Assembly: GCA_000697355.1 (NCBI GenBank)
Contig: JNEN01000789.1
Coordinates: forward strand, 1-64,000
Reading direction: 5' to 3'
From: Syncephalastrum monosporum B8922
Taxonomy: Eukaryota > Mucoromycota > Mucoromycetes > Mucorales > Syncephalastraceae
Length of the DNA: 64,000 bases
Within the stretch, counting starts at the first letter, position 1. Every line of letters starts with the position of its first letter. A model generated the notes under the pieces. It worked only from the letters and a program-made list of their open reading frames with translations. It was not told where the DNA came from and searched no databases. This document shows positions 44,781 through 57,659 of this stretch, piece by piece. A program made the translations under genes and the position numbers.

Positions 44781-47700
44781 ATGCCCAAAAAGCCGCCCGC
44801 CATTACCACCACCACGACTGAATCACAACAGCTTGATGATCCAAATATACCCACCCCGACTACGGACGAGACACGGCTCGACATGCGAGTTGATCTCACC
44901 ACACCTCACACAGACCCCAACAACCCTTTTGCGTTTGTGCCCACCCAACTTGCGGCTTTGATGGATCCGAAGAATTTGAACCTCCTCACCGCCTTTGGCG
45001 GCATTGAAGGTGTTGCACGCGGCTTATTTGTCGATCTGACAACAGGCCTGTCACCTGCAGCTGAGATCGATTCAGGTATCTCCTTTCAGAACGAAAAACA
45101 TGCCTTCCCCAAACAAAACAACATGGACCTGCGCACGGCCGTGTTCGGCCTCAATGTATTACCCGAGCCTGAAACCAAAGGCATCCTGGGCCTGATGTGG
45201 CTCGCGTTCAAGGACAAGACCTTGGTATGTTCCTTAAGGTGTCACATTCATTTGCTGACCTTTTTTTTTTTTGTTTTTGCACAGATCCTATTGGCGGTGG
45301 CTGCCATTGTTTCACTCGCGGTCGGGCTTTACGAGGATATTGCGGTGCCCGAATACGATGCAAATGGCAACAAGATTGCGGGTGTCAAGTGGGTCGAGGG
45401 CGTGGCCATTATCGTGGCCATTATCATTGTCGTGCTTGTTGGTAGCATCAATGATTTTCAAAAGGAGCGCCAGTTTCGAAAGCTGAACGCCAAGAAAGAA
45501 GACCGTCTCATCAAGGTAAACAGATGATCCAAACTTGCATCATCATGCTCACCATAATAAAATTGGATTCCAGGCAACACGGGAAAGCACGATCCAGATG
45601 GTTTCCATCCATAACATCCAAGTGGGCGATATTCTACATCTTGAGCCAGGCGACATTGTTGCGGCTGATGGTATATTTATCGAGGGCCACAACTTGAAAT
45701 GCGATGAATCCGCTGCCACGGGCGAGTCAGATGCCGTCCGCAAACTGTCGTACGACGCCTGTATCCAGCATACCACCAAGCAGGACACGCTTCAGCTGCC
45801 ATTTAACCAACCACGCTCCTCCATATCTTCATCCTCTTCTGCTACCCATGTGGAGGACAAGGCTCCTTCGCGCAGCTCGCCCGATCCATTCATCATTTCG
45901 GGGTCTAAAGTGATTGAAGGCGTCGCGACCTATATCGTTACTGGTGTGGGTGTCCATTCGTACCACGGCCGCACCATGATGGCCCTCCGGACCGAAAACG
46001 AGATGACCCCGCTCCAAGTCAAGCTCAACGGCTTAGCAGAGATGATCACCAAGTTGGGCTCACGCGCGGCAATTGTGATGCTTATTGTACTCCTGATTCG
46101 CTATTTTGTGGGCTATCGGTATTATATTCCGACCGAACCAACCGAAATCGTCCAAGATATCATGTCGATCCTGATTGTCGTCGTTACCGTCATTGTGGTC
46201 GCGGTCCCCGAGGGTTTGCCGCTTGCAGTAACATTGGGTAAGCTTTTGAAATTTATATACACTAGTATAATCTGACTTTTTTTTAGCGCTTGCTTATGCA
46301 ACTCAGCGCATGCTTAAGGACAATAACCTGGTCCGTGTCCTCGCCTCTTGTGAAACCATGGGCAACGCCACCACCGTGTGCTCTGACAAGACCGGTACAC
46401 TGACGCAAAACAAGATGACTGTTGTGGCTGCTAGTATCGGCAACTTTTTGCGATTCGCACGAGATACAGACGAGAAGGAGGACGAGGAGGATATCCAGCA
46501 TGTTCGCGACAAGACACCCAAGCCAGTCTTGGATCTGCTGACACAGGCGATCGCGACCAACAGCACGGCATTTGAAGGCCTCGATGAAAAGGGGGATCCC
46601 AGCATCGTAGGCAACAAGACCGAGACCGCGCTCTTGACGTTCTCGCTCGATTATGGCGCAGAGCATTTTCATAGCGTGCGCGAGCGCTATGCACTCGAGC
46701 AAGTGTTCCCGTTCAGCTCTGACCGCAAGGCTATGGCGACCGTCATTCGTGTTGAAGACGACATGTTGCGCGGTCATTTCAAGGGCGCGTCCGAAATCAT
46801 GCTAGACAAGTGTTCTCAGATCGTGGATGGCCAGGATGCATCGGGCACGCGCGTGAATCAGCGCAAGCTCACTGCCGACGACCGAACCCAGCTTGAGGCC
46901 GTCATTCAAGACTATGCCTCACGCAGTCTGCGCACGCTGGCCATTGCCTACCGCGACTTTGTCCACTGGCCTCCCACCAAAGCAACAGGTAGCTCGACGG
47001 ACGACGACGAAGTACCCTATGATGACCTCGTACACGACAATGGGTTGACCCTGATTGGCATCGTCGGCATCGAGGACCCTCTACGCCCGGGTGTTAAGGA
47101 AGCCGTCAAGGCATGTCAAAAAGCTGGTGTCTTTGTGCGTATGGTGACAGGCGACAATGTTATCACGGCCAAGAGCATCGCCAAGCAGTGCGAGATCTAT
47201 ACACCGGGTGGTCTCGTTATGGAGGGGCCTACATTCCGGCACCTTTCTCCCGCAGAAATGGATGCGGTTCTACCGCGTCTGCAGGTACTGGCGCGTTCGA
47301 GCCCCGAAGACAAGCGTATCCTGGTCGAGCGCCTCAAGGAGCTGGGTGAGACGGTAGCCGTTACCGGCGACGGCACGAACGATGGCCCCGCCCTCAAGCT
47401 TGCCGACGTCGGATTCTCCATGGGCATTGCCGGTACAGAGGTTGCCAAGGAGGCGTCAAGTATCATCCTGATGGACGATAATTTCTCGAGCATCGTCAAA
47501 GCCATCATGTGGGGCCGCTGTGTCAATGACGCGGTGCGCAAATTTCTCGAGTTTCAGCTGACTGTCAACGTGACAGCCGTCGTGCTCACGTTCATCTCGG
47601 GCGTGGCAAGCGAGAAGCAAAAATCGGTCCTGACCGCGATACAGCTCCTGTGGGTCAATCTCATTATGGATACTTTGGCCGCGCTCGCGCTCGCAACGGA

Positions 47701-48388
47701 CCCGCCGACCGAAGAGCTGCTGGATCGTGCACCCACACCAAAGTCGGCGCCCCTGATCAGTCTCAAAATGTGGAAAATGATTATCGGCCAAGCCGTCTTC
47801 CAGGTCATCGTCACGTTTGTCCTACTGTACAGCAATATTCTCGACTATGACCCCGAAGACGTCGTCCTCCAGACCATTGTATTCAACACCTTTGTGTTCT
47901 GTCAGATTTTCAACGAAATCAAGTATGTGTAACCACTCTCCTATTCCAAATTCTCACCTTTCCTTTTACCCTTCAGCTGCCGACGCATTGATAGCAAGTT
48001 CAACGTCTTCCACAATATCCTGTCCAACAAGTTCTTTATCATCATCTTCTTCCTATGCGTCATTTGTCAGGCCATCATTGTCAACTTTGGCGACGTCGCT
48101 TTCCAGGTGACGCGCATCGGTGGCCCGCAGTGGGCGATCGCGATAGTGATCGGCATGTTCTCGCTGCCAGTGGGCGCATTGATTCGTCTGATCCCCGACC
48201 GCTGGTTTGGTTTCTTATTCCGTAATCCGACGACGCGCCAGCGCTATCTCGGCGAGGCACCTCTTGTGCCAAGCCTCTACATGACAGGTCACTCGGACGA
48301 CGCTGTGTATACCCATAACGCCAAAGCAGAGGAAAAGGCGGATGTGCCTATTACCATTGTCACACCTGCGGATGAAACCACGCCCTGA
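44781..48388 (+). CDS. PMC1: PMCA-type (P2B) Ca2+-ATPase, Pmc1-like
   Basis: Exons 44781-45224, 45285-45515, 45574-46237, 46287-47922 and 47977-48388 give 1128 aa. In fungi these pumps load Ca2+ into the vacuole, or export it, at the cost of ATP. The N-terminal LLTAFGGIEGVARGL block is the PMCA/Pmc1 start. TM4 has VAVPEGLPLAV (~437), the Ca2+-binding region. D480 in CSDKTGTLTQNKM is the phosphorylated aspartate. FKGASE is the ATP-pocket motif and TGDGTNDGPALK (~807) the hinge. The last six TM helices follow (LLWVNLIMDTLAALALATDPP, FNTFVFCQIFNEIN). The C-terminus after TM10 is only ~60 residues and lacks the long calmodulin-binding tail of animal PMCAs, as usual for fungi. An ER SERCA or Pmr1 type is excluded by the FGG...GVARGL start and the PMCA-style C-terminus. 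Confidence 0.93.
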
Positions 48389-49131
48389 TCTTCATGTTCT
48401 TTTTGCAAGTCTTATGTTCTTTATAATGTTGTTGTATCATAGTAATGTCCCCTATCTACCATCGTTTGTATATTTTCTTTCGTTTCTACGTTATCACTCC
48501 TATCAATTCCCATTTATTTGTTTTTTCTTTTCATTCGTTCTTAATGATGACATTCTATACAGTACTCATAAACCCAGGTTCTTTATAAACACTTCTCATA
48601 CACAAGTACACTGTCATACGGATTTGACTGTTTGCATATGTGTATTTACCAGCTTTGCTTATAGCGTTGTAATTTTATAGCTCTTTTTTTCTTCTGATAA
48701 GTACAAAGTCGATACACAGATCAGAGTATAGATCGCATGACTTCATCTAATACGAAAATTCAATAACAACCAGTACAACAAGATATGGATGCGCTGCGAT
48801 TGCTAATTGCTATTATAACCTTTGAGCTGTTTCCTTGTGGAATGTCTAACATCGAATGTAGCAGATAAGGATAATGATATTCATTAAAATATGATCAATT
48901 TTATCATTTGATGACTGACTGTAAGACGGGCTTCAAAATTTATAGACTTTCATCACGAAACAATAATGTGTGTTCACGCTGCTATATATATGTAATATGA
49001 GCGCGTGGAAATGTTGCGTGTAATATATAATTCATTATATTTATTATGTTCTACGCCTCACAAGCTAGACAAGACAGAGAAATTGTTTACTGCGACGTTG
49101 TATACTCACACGAGAAGCCTAATAGTCCAGC
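48389..49131. other. Convergent AT-rich intergenic region
   Basis: 3' flanks of PMC1 (plus) and SIT1 (minus). It is strongly AT-rich and no gene is seen. Confidence 0.6.
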
Positions 49132-51116
49132 CTAGAAAACAACACCCTTGGTCTGGGTCATTTGCTTCACGTTGTAGTTGCGAATCATGGCCACCCAGAT
49201 GAAGCTGAGCACCATTAGTCCGGTTCCGGCAGCTAACATTCTCGTCTGGGCGTATCCATAGGATTCCTGGATCGCTAGGCGTTCGGGTGTGTCTATTGCG
49301 TAGGAAAGCTGGGTGGGGAGACTGGAGTAGATGGTCAAGACCTGGGACTGCGCAGATTCAGGGAGTTTGCGTTGCAGGGCCGGCAGGAAAGTGTTTGTCC
49401 AGATAGCGCCGGAAATGGCATTACCGATAGACCCTCCAATACCACCGGAGATGAAAAGGACGGCGAGTGCGGCGGCGACGTGTTGGTGGTCGACTGCTGC
49501 AAGGACAGCCAGCTGCATGATCAGAGTGAAAACGGAACCACCGATGGAGATGAAAATCTCGCACATGACAATGTATCCGATATATTGATTTGGCTGCCGG
49601 AAGTGGATCATGAGACCCTGGGCGAAGATATAAAGGGGAACACCGATGAACAGAAGCCAGCGGAAGTATCCGGTTTTTCGGATGGCGAAGCCAACCATGA
49701 AGAGGAGGACACCAGAGACAACCTGGAAGGTACTGCCGACGTAACCAGCTTCAGCGACATTAAGGTTGCTGACGACCTGGAGGAAGGAGTTGAAGTAGCT
49801 GTTCCAGCAATAGTAGGACATCTGATAGGTTGCGTCAAGGAGACAGGCGCCAATGACAGTCCGATCGGTGAGGAATTCGTACTTGAGGAATGGCATGGGG
49901 GCGAAGTAGACCTGATATAAGACAAAGAGAACCATGACGACGAAGCCAGTCACAATCATGGCGATAATATAATCCGTTTTCCAACCGTCGGGGGCAGAGC
50001 TTGCCAGGGTGAAGGGTAGGAGGAACACAGTGAGGCCGCCTGCGAGGAGGATGACTCCAGGAACTGTGGAATAAAAAACCTTTAGTGCCCTGGTTAGGAT
50101 GAGGGAGAAAAGTCGCGGTTGCGCTTACTATCAAAGGCAAAAAAATAATGCTTTGTACTCTCCAGAAAGCTTTGACCGTGGTGTTCTTCAGGAGTAATAA
50201 TTCCTTGCTTTTCAGCCCTATTCATTCCAACCTTCAGGACGACGTAGACAGGGGAAGCAACGACGGGGAAAATAACAGCGAAAGCACCAAAGCCCCAACG
50301 CCAGTCGACATTGACCAAGAACTTCTCAGCAGCCTTTGAGCCGGCAAAAGCTGTGATCATATATGGAGACGAGGTAAAAGCAAAAGCGATACCACGATTC
50401 TTTAGGTTGGTAATATCGGCGGCCAAGACACATAGAATATAATTCATCCCAGCGAAACCAACCGAGTAGAAGACCTACCTCGCACCAAACAATTAGCACT
50501 TGCCATTAAAATAATCTTAGAGGGTCTCACGTCCGCAGCACAGTAGGTTTCTAGGTTCTTAGATGCCGCCATCATAATCAAACCCAGAGTCGATAAACCG
50601 ACCATGAGTAACCAGCCCTCAGCACGACCCCAGACATCTACAAGCTTGGCCACAGGGATATACAGGGCAGATGTCATAGCACCGGAAACGATATTGATGA
50701 CAGTCAAAAGCGAATGGGCCTGAAAATCGCTGGTGGCATACGGGGTCAGGCTGTAGAGAATGGCTGTTCTGAATCCATTGGCTAAGGTGACAAGCCAAAG
50801 CCTCCAGCATATCATTAGGTAATCGGTCTAGAATTGAGATAAATATGTGAAGAGAAACGTACAAGCACAGAACTGCGACCAGGGACCACTTGGACCAGAC
50901 CAAAGTTACAGCTTGGATCTTCTGGACACCAGTTTGGACGCTCTGGCTGGGAGATGCCTCATCGCTGCTACTATCATGTATGCTGGTATCGTTGTCTTTG
51001 GCAGCAGCGGTCTTTTTGCCAGTAGGAGTTTCAATGTCTGCTGCGGGCAATTCCTCGTCAAGCGCGTCAGTCTTTTTACCACTGACGAGAATCTGGAGCC
51101 TGGAACGAATAGCCAT
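49132..51116 (-). CDS. Siderophore iron transporter 1 (MFS, ARN/SIT family)
   Basis: Exons are complement 50863-51116, 50531-50801, 50129-50474 and 49132-50063, giving 600 aa. SIT proteins import ferric-siderophore complexes by proton symport at the plasma membrane or endosome. A hydrophilic ~75-residue N-terminus is followed by about fourteen hydrophobic helices. Diagnostic blocks are VWGRAEGW (MFS motif A region), ILCVLAADITNLKNRGIAFAF, FVNVDWRWGFGAFAVIFPVVA-like FLVNVDWRWGFGAF, SYYCWNSYFNSFLQVV and NAISGAIWTNTFLPALQRKLP. The first intron was placed with the strong donor GTACGT; the joined LCLLWLVTLANGF then aligns gap-free with the paralogue at the right end. It is divergently transcribed from the ABC transporter. 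An iron-GATA word lies ~210 bp upstream of its ATG. Substrate siderophore cannot be read from sequence. Confidence 0.9.
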
Positions 51117-51905
51117 TACTGCTGAATCCTAGAAGGAGTAGAAACGCGGGTCGCATCATGGAAAGAGCGAAGGAGGGGGCTTTTATCAGAGAGACAATCA
51201 GGCCCAGCTGGGCACAGTAATCTTATGATTCCATGAAAAAACATCTATGGTCGCGCAATGGCCTCTGTTTAGGAAACTACACAGTAACGAACCTTCTTTG
51301 ACGGAGTGGATGCGTACAGGTTGATCTGATAAGGGTGCAGAATTGGGGCCTGTCAAAAGAGAGCCATTGGGGGAGCATTATAAGCCACCTCTAGGTGTAT
51401 TCGAGCTGCAGGAAACTTTTTGATCTGGGTTGTGAGTTTGATCTCGGTAAATTCGGGCGCCCTTTTCAGTATGAATCATAAACCAGTTCTTGCGTGATCC
51501 GACAGCGGGTGACGAGGATCTCCAATTTTGGATGGTGAAGGTGAGCGGCCATACTCGGATCGTATTGTGGGACACACCAAGGTGCGCGCACCTATCTTTT
51601 GCCTCGCAGTTCGAAAAACGGGCGTGGAAATCCGGACCGAATCTTAGGGTATATCTGATTGGATGACCGGATGCTGTTTGGTAAATGGGATCCGTCGCGC
51701 GGTACTAAGAATAAATGATAATTGGCCCGGCGTCTCGGGCACCGACGGTCCGAACAATTAAGAGATAAAAAAGAAGCACATGCGATATATGGTGTGTGCA
51801 CGCTCTAGAAAATCTTCAAGATGTTAAAAAAAAAGCTATATATAAAGACCGGATCACTTTTTCCATTGCTTGTCTACCTACCCACTTTCTCTTTATTTAT
51901 TGACC
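51117..51905. promoter_or_regulatory. Bidirectional promoter, SIT1 and ABCB transporter
   Basis: A 789-bp head-to-head gap. On the plus side TATATATAAAG at 51837-51847 lies 59-69 bp before the ABC transporter ATG. On the SIT1 side are an exact ATCTGATAA and a near match (TTATCAGAG, about 51183-51191) on the opposite strand. No gene is seen in it. Confidence 0.6.
51324..51332 (+). promoter_or_regulatory. Iron-GATA consensus ATCTGATAA upstream of SIT1
   Basis: An exact match to ATCWGATAA, the extended GATA site bound by the fungal iron repressors Urbs1/SreA/Sre1. Those factors silence siderophore uptake genes when iron is plentiful. It is 208 bp from the SIT1 ATG and 574 bp from the ABC gene ATG. 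Confidence 0.65.
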
Positions 51906-54900
51906 ATGGCAAGGTCACATCTCTCTTCACGGTCGTCTGAGACCGTGCAGGGCGCCTCGAACGGGGCTATATCTGCCTCAGACGAAAAACATTCTATTAG
52001 CGGCATCGAGGAAGTGCCTATCCAGCAGGCCGCCTCGGTCCATTCTTCTCAAATCGACGAGAAAGACAAAAAGAAGAAGAAGAAGAAGGAGCCGTCCGTA
52101 CCACTCTGGCGACTCTTTCGTTTCGCCACCAAACTCGATCTGCTCATGATCCTGATTGCCACCATCTTCTCTGCCGGTATCGGTGCTATCCAGCCTGTAG
52201 TTATTGTCATCTTTGGTCAATTCCTCGGCGGTATCCAGGATGTATTTAGCGATTTGACCTCCGGCGATCCCAACGTCTCCTTCCTCTCCTACACTTACGA
52301 CCTGATTCTTGTCTTTGTCTACATGGGTACGGCCACGGTCGTGGCCGCCTACTGCGCTCAATCTTTCTGGATTATCACTGGTGAGAACCAGGTACGTGAA
52401 CGTGATATTTCTTGATTTGGGCATCCTATTCATCTCCAGACAATTTCTGTAGACGCGTCGCATCCGCCAACTCTACGTGCATTCCATTTTGCGTCAAGAC
52501 ATGGGCTGGTTCGATAAGGTGAGATACATCGCAGAATGATGGATTATCGAATACTTATACCTGTTAATTCTAGGCCGAGGAAGGTTCGCTGACAACGCGT
52601 CTTGCTGCCGATACCCAATTGGTTCAGGACGGTCTGTCTGAAAAGATGGGTGTTTTCATCCAGTCCCTGGCCGCATTTATCTCGGGTTTCGTCATTGCCT
52701 TCGTCAAGGGCTGGAACCTGGCTGTCGTTATCCTTGCCACTATGCCGCTTCTCGCCGGCGCGGGTGGTGCGATTGGTTACTTTATTACCAAGTACACGCT
52801 TGCGGCCCAGGATTCGTATGCCGATGCAGGCGGCGTTGCCGAGCAAGTGTTCGCTGGCATTCGTACTGTCTACTCTTTCTCACTCCAGACCCGCTTCGCG
52901 GAGCTCTACAAACGCAAGCTTGTCAAGGCCACAGAAGTCGGTGCGAAGCGCGGCATGGTCCTGGGTGGCGGCTTCGGCATTTTCCTGTTCATCCTCTTCT
53001 GTACCTATGGTTTGTCTTTCTGGTATGGTGGCCAGCTCGTCATGCAGTTCAAGATGACCGGTCCCCAAGTACTTGTTGTCTTCTTTGCCATGATTATCGG
53101 TGCCATGTCGCTCCTGCAGCTGCCTCCCAATCTCTCCGCCGTCTCGACTGCCTGCGGTGCGGCCTACAAAATTTACTCCACCATCGACCGTGTGCCTGAA
53201 ATTGATCCCGATTCCCAGGAAGGCGCCAAACCCGAGAAGGTCGTTGGTGAGATTGAGTTCCGCAACGTCAAGTTCTCGTACCCCCCCCGCCCCGAGGTTC
53301 CCATTCTCAAAGACCTAAGCCTGACCATCAAGCCTGGTCAAACTGTTGCCTTCGTCGGACCCAGTGGCTCCGGAAAGTCCACGTCGGTCCAGCTCATCCA
53401 GCGCTTTTATGACCCTGCCGAGGGTTCCGTCTTCCTCGATGGAAAGAACCTCAAGGACATCAACCTCACTTGGCTCCGCCACCAGATCGGTGTTGTTAGT
53501 CAGGAGCCTGTTCTGTTCAACATGACCATCCGCCAGAACCTGCTGATGGGTGTTACCTACGAAGCCTCTCCCGACGAAATTATTGCTGCCTGCAAGAAAG
53601 CCAACTGCCATACCTTCATTACTCAGCTGCCACGTGGCTATGATACCATGGTTGGTGAACATGGTGGTATGCTTTCCGGTGGTCAGAAGCAGCGTATTGC
53701 TATTGCCCGTGCTATTCTGAAGAACCCCTCCATTTTGTTGCTTGACGAGGTGCGTACAACCTTCATTCACCCCACGTGAGATATTTTTTTTACTAATTGA
53801 CTCTCCACTGTTAGGCTACTTCTGCTTTGGATACCCAATCCGAGCGCCTCGTTCAGAAAGCCCTTGATGCTGCTGCTGCTGACCGTACCACAATCGTCAT
53901 TGCTCATCGTTTGTCTACTATCCGCAACGCTGACTTGATCGTCGTCATGGCCAAGGGCGACTTAGTCGAAAAGGGCACGCACAGCGAACTCCTTGAACTA
54001 GGCGGTGTCTATGCTGAGCTGGTCCGCAAGCAAGAGATCGCTACCAAGCAAGTCGGTGCCACCGAGGAGGAGACCGTCGATGACGAGGAGCTTGTGCGCC
54101 AAGAACTCGCCGAGTTGAAGCAACAAGAAGAGAAGATTGAAAAAGCCAATGCCGAAGACGAGGAAGCCGAATCGATCCACATGGTCCGCATGAGTACTTT
54201 GTCCTCTGTCGATGCGTTTGAACTGCGTCTTAAGAAGGAGAAGGAAGAACGCAAGCTACGTATGAAGCAGAAGGCCCCGATGGGCCGTATCGCCAAGGAA
54301 ATGCGCTCCGAGTGGCACTTGATTGTCATGGGTCTCTTCGGTGCCTGTATCGCCGGTGCTGTGTTCCCCTGCTTTGCTCTGATTTTCTCCAAGATTATCG
54401 TGGTCATGACAGTCGACCCAAGCAACGCCGCCCCTGGTCCCATGGAGGGCGCTAACCTGTACGCCTTTGTCTTTGTCATGTTCGGTGTCGCCTCCCTGAT
54501 CGGTTTCAGCTTCCAGATTGGTGCCTTTGAAGTTGCGGGTGCACGTTACACCGAGCGTCTGCGTGCCCGCGTTTTTGAAGCCTACATGAAGCAGGAGATT
54601 GGTTTCTTCGACCAAGAAGAGAACTCGATGGGTGCCCTTACCTCCAAGCTCGCAATCGATTCCCGCAACGTCAACGAGATGGTCACCAAAGTCTGGGGTG
54701 ACGCGACCCAGGTGGTTGTCACGGCTATTACCGGTCTCGTTATTTCCTTCGTTTACTCCTGGGCTGTTGCCCTCGTTGTGTGCGCCATGGCGCCTTTCAT
54801 CGCTGGCGCCACTTACTACGAGTCCAAAATCCACCGTGGCTTCGAGGACGAGACGGCCAAGGCGAACGAGCAAAGCGGTGAAGTCGCTGGCGAAGCCATC

Positions 54901-56055
54901 AAGGAGATCCGCACCGTCGCTGCACTGAACAAGCAGGGCCAATTCGAAATCAAATTCGATCGTGCCCTTGAGCACCCCCACAAGTTGGCGATGCGCAAGG
55001 CCTACACATCCTCTGTCGGTTATGCTCTGCAGCAAGGTATCACCATGTACACCAACGCTGTCGCTTTCTATGCTGGTGTGCGCTTTATGGACAACGGCAT
55101 GATCAGTTTCGAGGACATGATGGTCTCGATGATGGCCATTTTGATTACTGCCCAGGGCATTGGCCGTGGCTCGGTGTTCACCTCGACCTTCGCCAAGGCC
55201 AAGAACTCTGCTATTGCCGCCTTTGAAGTTCTCGATCGCAAGCCCCACATTGACCCCGAACTTGAGGGTATTGAACCGGAGTCTTCGAAGATTCACGGTG
55301 ATATCTCATTTGAAAATATCACGTTCCGCTATCCTGCCCGTCCTGACGTGTCTATCTTTGACGGCGAGTTCAACCTGGAAGGCAAGAACGGTCAAACTAT
55401 TGCTCTCGTTGGCCCGTCAGGCTGCGGCAAGTCGACCACGATCGGTATGCTTCAGCGCTGGTACGATCCCATTGAGGGCAATGTGCGCCTTGACGAGCAC
55501 AACCTGAAGAGCTTCAGCCTCGGCAACCTTCGCAGTCATATGGCCTTGGTCGGTCAGGAGCCTGTCCTGTTCGACATGACGATCGGTGAGAACATTCGCT
55601 TTGGCGTCGATGAACACAAGCAAGTTACCCAGGAGATGGTCGAAGAAGCCTGCCGGGCGTCCAACATTCACAAGTTCATCAGCGAGCTGCCAGACGGTTA
55701 CAACACGCGTGTGGGTGACAAGGGCTCCCAACTCTCGGGTGGCCAGAAGCAGCGTATTGCCATTGCTCGTGCTTTGATCCGCAAGCCCCGTGTCCTTCTT
55801 CTGGATGAAGCTACGTCTGCACTTGACTCAGAGTCCGAGAAACTGGTCCAAGCTGCCATCGACAACATTATCAGCGAGGGCGGCCGTACTACAATTACAA
55901 TTGCTCACCGTCTCTCGACTATTCAAGGTGCCGACCTTATCTGTGTTGTCAAGGGCGGCAAGGTCATCGAGCAAGGCACTCACTGGGAGCTGCTCAAGCT
56001 CAACGGTGTCTACTTTGATCTCGTTCGTCAGCAAAGTCTCTCTGCTGATCACTAG
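51906..56055 (+). CDS. Full-length ABCB (MDR/P-glycoprotein-like) transporter
   Basis: Exons 51906-52391, 52453-52518, 52574-53749 and 53815-56055 give 1322 aa with the layout TMD1-NBD1-TMD2-NBD2. Such exporters pump hydrophobic compounds or modified peptides out of the cell. The cytosolic N-terminus carries a Lys run (KKKKKKK). NBD1 has Walker A GPSGSGKST (~446), a Q-loop VSQEP and LSGGQKQR (~551). NBD2 has GPSGCGKST (~1109), VGQEP, LSGGQKQR (~1216) and LLLDEATSALDSESE. Both ATP sites look complete, so neither is degenerate. TMD loops QDMGWFD and QEIGFFD are coupling-helix motifs typical of ABCB1. An acidic linker (EEETVDDEELVRQEL...) joins the halves. Head-to-head placement with a siderophore transporter hints at shared control; an iron or siderophore role is speculation. 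Confidence 0.93.
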
Positions 56056-57559
56056 ACATTCGGTTTATTCATTATTCTTCATCGATTTTTTTTTTTCGTC
56101 TTTACTTCTTATGATTCCCATGTACTCTTTTGTAAGCTACCTCATGTACACTAAAACATGCATAATACATTATTTCTTCGAGCATGCATACTTTATGGGA
56201 TTTTTGTGCTTTTAATCTACTATACACGCGAGTCAATTTCTTATATATTGAGAACCAGGCAGCACTACGTTTGCATGTGTGCGTTCCAGAGACAAAATAT
56301 TTCACACAGTTGGGTATCGGGAGCATGCTTTGACAGGATATTGTCACATCAATATAACATTCAGGAGTAATTTTCATTATCCTGTGTAGATATTACTCCA
56401 CACAGCAAACAGCTCTAGATTTTACAGTGATGTTCATTGCTTACGTTTACAGCGAGAACTAATTTTACCACGACAGGGTGATGTACTCCATCCAGTTCTC
56501 CTAGTGATAAGTATAAAGATCTGTGCAAAATAAGGGTATCAACACTTGTAGTGGTACTGCCTTTGCATAGCTCGTTGAGACGGCAGCACTCGCCAATATC
56601 TGAGTTTTTGCTTCTTACAAGGTGCTCTGCTGCAGCCGAACCTAGGCGGAGTCATGATTGTCCTGCTTTCAGGTGGTATACTTTACTACAGTAGTCTTGT
56701 TTGACAGCAGCCTCGTCTCCGGCTGTCAAAAAGAAAGACTGTTAAATTTTCCCGCTTGGATCTGCGAGGTTCATCTGGCAAGATATATAGAACGCAGGTG
56801 AAATCCTTGCTATTTGACACCATTTAAGCGAAATACATATGACATCAGTATCCTTTCAGCAGCCCTTTTCTCCGCCGGTAGATATGAACCGCGTGATGGC
56901 AAAACAGGCCAATGAATTATCTGAAACGCGAAAAGTATTTGACGTCAGTCTTCATCATGTCCTTTTTCTTCTGCGTTTTTTAATCGGTATACGCAGCTTA
57001 TCATATTTCATGGAAGTTCATCGATGCAAGTATGTCTCGTAAAAGACGACTGCTTTCTTCCACATCTACTTTTTCTTGTTCTTTAGTCTGGTCAAGTCTT
57101 CCCCTAGTAAGTACATACGGAAGGATAATGGTATAATATAGACTGATAAGCGCAACATAGACCACATGCATTGTCCGAGTCTCTCTGCCACCAGTTGCCT
57201 GTTCCAACTGCACTGGAATGAACGAAAGTATGTCACCTCGAGAGTACATGATCTTGGACATCAATAACCTTCTTCTGATGTATACTTAGCTTGCCGTCTA
57301 CTTTCTCGCCTCCTCTTGTCTTCTCCCTTCGCGCCTTTTCCTCCTCTCCGATTGCTCTCTCTTTCTCTCCTTCTTCCCCGTTTGCGTTCCCTAGCCTAGA
57401 CGGTCGATGGCCGGGATTACCGTCGAGAACTTCTCTCATAGACATGTGCCACTGCGCCAAACGTCTGCCCCGCTCCCACCGGTAAGAGAATTATTGAATG
57501 TGATTTTGAAGTTGTGACTCAAAAGTGCACTCAGATTTAGGTGAGATAGTGGCCATCGG
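56056..57559. other. Intergenic, no supported gene
   Basis: 3' flank of the ABC gene and unassigned sequence, with a pyrimidine-rich tract at about 57297-57395. Short frames at 56839-57042 (plus) and 57001-57264 (minus, one hydrophobic segment) have plausible splice-like words but no recognisable family and no in-frame splice model that I trust. Confidence 0.45.
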
Positions 57560-57659
57560 GCCATGAGCGCGTATCGACGACCTCGGCCTCGACCGCTTAG
57601 GTATACCTTCCAACAAGTCTCGCAGTACTTAAAGAACCATCGCATCTCCCAATTGGCTA

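Noticed and set aside
50828..50858. 31-nt intron in SIT1
   Set aside because: Shorter than any other intron here. The GTACGT donor at 50862 with the acceptor before 50801 gives 61 nt and a gap-free match to SIT2.
56839..57264. Possible small spliced gene on either strand (plus start MTSVSFQQPF; minus frame with one hydrophobic segment)
   Set aside because: The splice joins that give sensible protein need weak donors or a wrong phase, and neither product matches a family that I can name.
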